From: an uncultured Bacilli bacterium
GTDB taxonomy: Bacteria; Bacillota_I; Bacilli_A; RF39; UBA660
DNA length: 5,275 nucleotides
Direction: 5' to 3'
NCBI GenBank assembly: GCA_947522695.1
Contig: CANNTX010000050.1
Span: 1-5,275, forward strand
Part shown: piece by piece, positions 4,698-5,275 of the stretch
Layout of the letters: each line of letters opens with the position of its first letter
Position numbering within the stretch: position 1 is the stretch's first letter
Program-made: the position numbers and the translations under genes
The notes under the pieces: model-generated
Seen by the model: the letters and a program-made list of their open reading frames with translations, nothing else
Database searches by the model: none
Told to the model about the DNA's origin: nothing

Positions 4698-5275
4698 ATG
4701 GCTGGAATATCTAATGAAGAAATTACCGAAATAAGAAAAAAAGCTGATATTGTTGAAGTAATAGGTTCATATATAAATCTAGCACCTCAGGGGAAAAATT
4801 ACTTTGGTATATGTCCTTTTCATAATGATCATTCACCAAGTTTAAGTGTATCAAGGGAAAAACAAATTTATAAATGTTTTACATGTCTTGCTAGTGGTAA
4901 TGTTTTTACGTTTGTTCAAAATTATGAAAATATATCTTTTATAGAGGCTGTTAAAAAAGTTGCTGATAAAATAAATTATAAATTAGATATTAAAGATAAA
5001 ATAGTTAATAAAAATAGTAAATATTATGAATTAATGGATTTATCTAATAAAATATTTGTTAATAATTTAAATAGTAATTTAGGTTTAAAGGCTAAAGAAT
5101 ATTTAATAAATGAACGTCATTTAAGTGAAGAGGCTATTAAAGAATTTAATATTGGTCTTGCTCTTAATGATAATAATTTAAATAAGCTATTAAGTTCTAA
5201 AGGATATTCAGATAAAGATATAATTGAAATGTCACTTGCTAATAAAACTGATAATGGTTTACTTGATATGTTTAG
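4698..5275 (+). CDS. dnaG: DNA primase DnaG, N-terminal part (runs off window end)
   Basis: DnaG makes the RNA primers for DNA replication, working with the replicative helicase at the fork. 192 full codons of a protein usually around 600 residues are present. The N-terminus shows the typical start ISNEEITEIRKKADIVEVIGSYINL (4-28), then the CHC2 zinc-binding domain with C39 (ICPFH), H42, C60 and C63 (KCFTC), then FTFVQNYENISFIEAVKKVADK (70-91). Residues from about 105 begin the linker and polymerase part (KAKEYLINERHLSEEAIKEFNIGLA, 131-155, matches the usual YLxxRGLxxxxIxxFxLG). The zinc loop is variant: CLASGN replaces the common CGxGGN/D after the last Cys, and PSLSV replaces PSFxV. The catalytic TOPRIM domain is outside the window. 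It is the first gene after the ribosomal operon, behind its own promoter; rpoD often follows dnaG in Bacillota but cannot be seen here. Confidence 0.95.
   Translation, partial: MAGISNEEITEIRKKADIVEVIGSYINLAPQGKNYFGICPFHNDHSPSLSVSREKQIYKCFTCLASGNVFTFVQNYENISFIEAVKKVADKINYKLDIKDKIVNKNSKYYELMDLSNKIFVNNLNSNLGLKAKEYLINERHLSEEAIKEFNIGLALNDNNLNKLLSSKGYSDKDIIEMSLANKTDNGLLDMF

Noticed and set aside
4666..4734. 22-codon frame starting ATG at 4666 and overlapping the dnaG start
   Set aside because: The G-rich AGGGG touches the ATG with no spacing, so it cannot act as its ribosome binding site, and most of the frame lies over dnaG in another phase.
1..5275. CRISPR array, tRNA/rRNA gene, insertion sequence or genes on the minus strand
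   Set aside because: I saw no spaced direct repeats outside the coding Cys repeat, no cloverleaf, no transposase frame, and no space for minus-strand genes in this gene-dense run.

Overview
The window is about 5.3 kb of AT-rich, gene-dense bacterial DNA with every gene on the + strand. It carries the distal part of the large ribosomal protein operon in the order typical of Bacillota (spc end plus alpha operon): secY (3' end only)-adk-map-infA-rpmJ-rpsM-rpsK-rpoA-rplQ. After a terminator come an unrecognised 82-residue membrane protein and the 5' part of dnaG (primase). The low GC content, the four-cysteine zinc LID in adenylate kinase, a Bacillus-like 37-residue L36, and the lack of rpsD between rpsK and rpoA all point to a low-GC Bacillota lineage. 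An uncultured gut Bacilli/Erysipelotrichia-like or Mollicutes-related clade is my tentative guess, not a proven placement. All four Trp codons in the complete genes are TGG and map ends in TGA, so the standard bacterial code fits and nothing suggests the Mycoplasma code.

Positions 1-4285 form one tightly packed, co-directional transcription unit. secY/adk and adk/map overlap through TAATG (stop and start share one base), so adk and map are probably translated by coupling. The later genes have 4-15 nt gaps, each with its own Shine-Dalgarno sequence; two of these are fused to the preceding stop codon as TAGGAGG. Together the genes supply the protein export channel, adenylate balance, N-terminal Met removal, initiation factor IF1, ribosomal proteins L36, S13, S11 and L17, and the RNA polymerase alpha subunit.

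Positions 4265-4320 are a strikingly compact junction. A 14-bp hairpin followed by eight T's terminates the ribosomal operon and contains the last codons and stop of rplQ. A near-consensus sigma-A promoter (TTGACT, 17 nt, TATAAT) is laid over the same bases: its -35 box lies in the loop and right arm, and the T-tract fills the end of its spacer. The predicted transcript starts only about 6-9 nt before the ATG of the next gene, leaving no room for a normal Shine-Dalgarno sequence.

Positions 4320-4568 encode a small, apparently unrecognised protein with one membrane segment and a cysteine/lysine-rich tail. The tail is an exact 15-nt (five-codon) periodic repeat, giving Cys at residues 58, 63, 68, 73 and 78. 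A 129-nt gap follows with a second sigma-A-type promoter (TTGAAA, 16 nt, TGATAGAAT), a small leader hairpin and the dnaG ribosome binding site. dnaG then runs off the window end.

The most notable points are the Cys repeat protein with its possibly leaderless start, the nested stop/terminator/promoter, Val in place of the near-universal SecY Arg (E. coli R357 position), and an altered Walker A loop in adenylate kinase.
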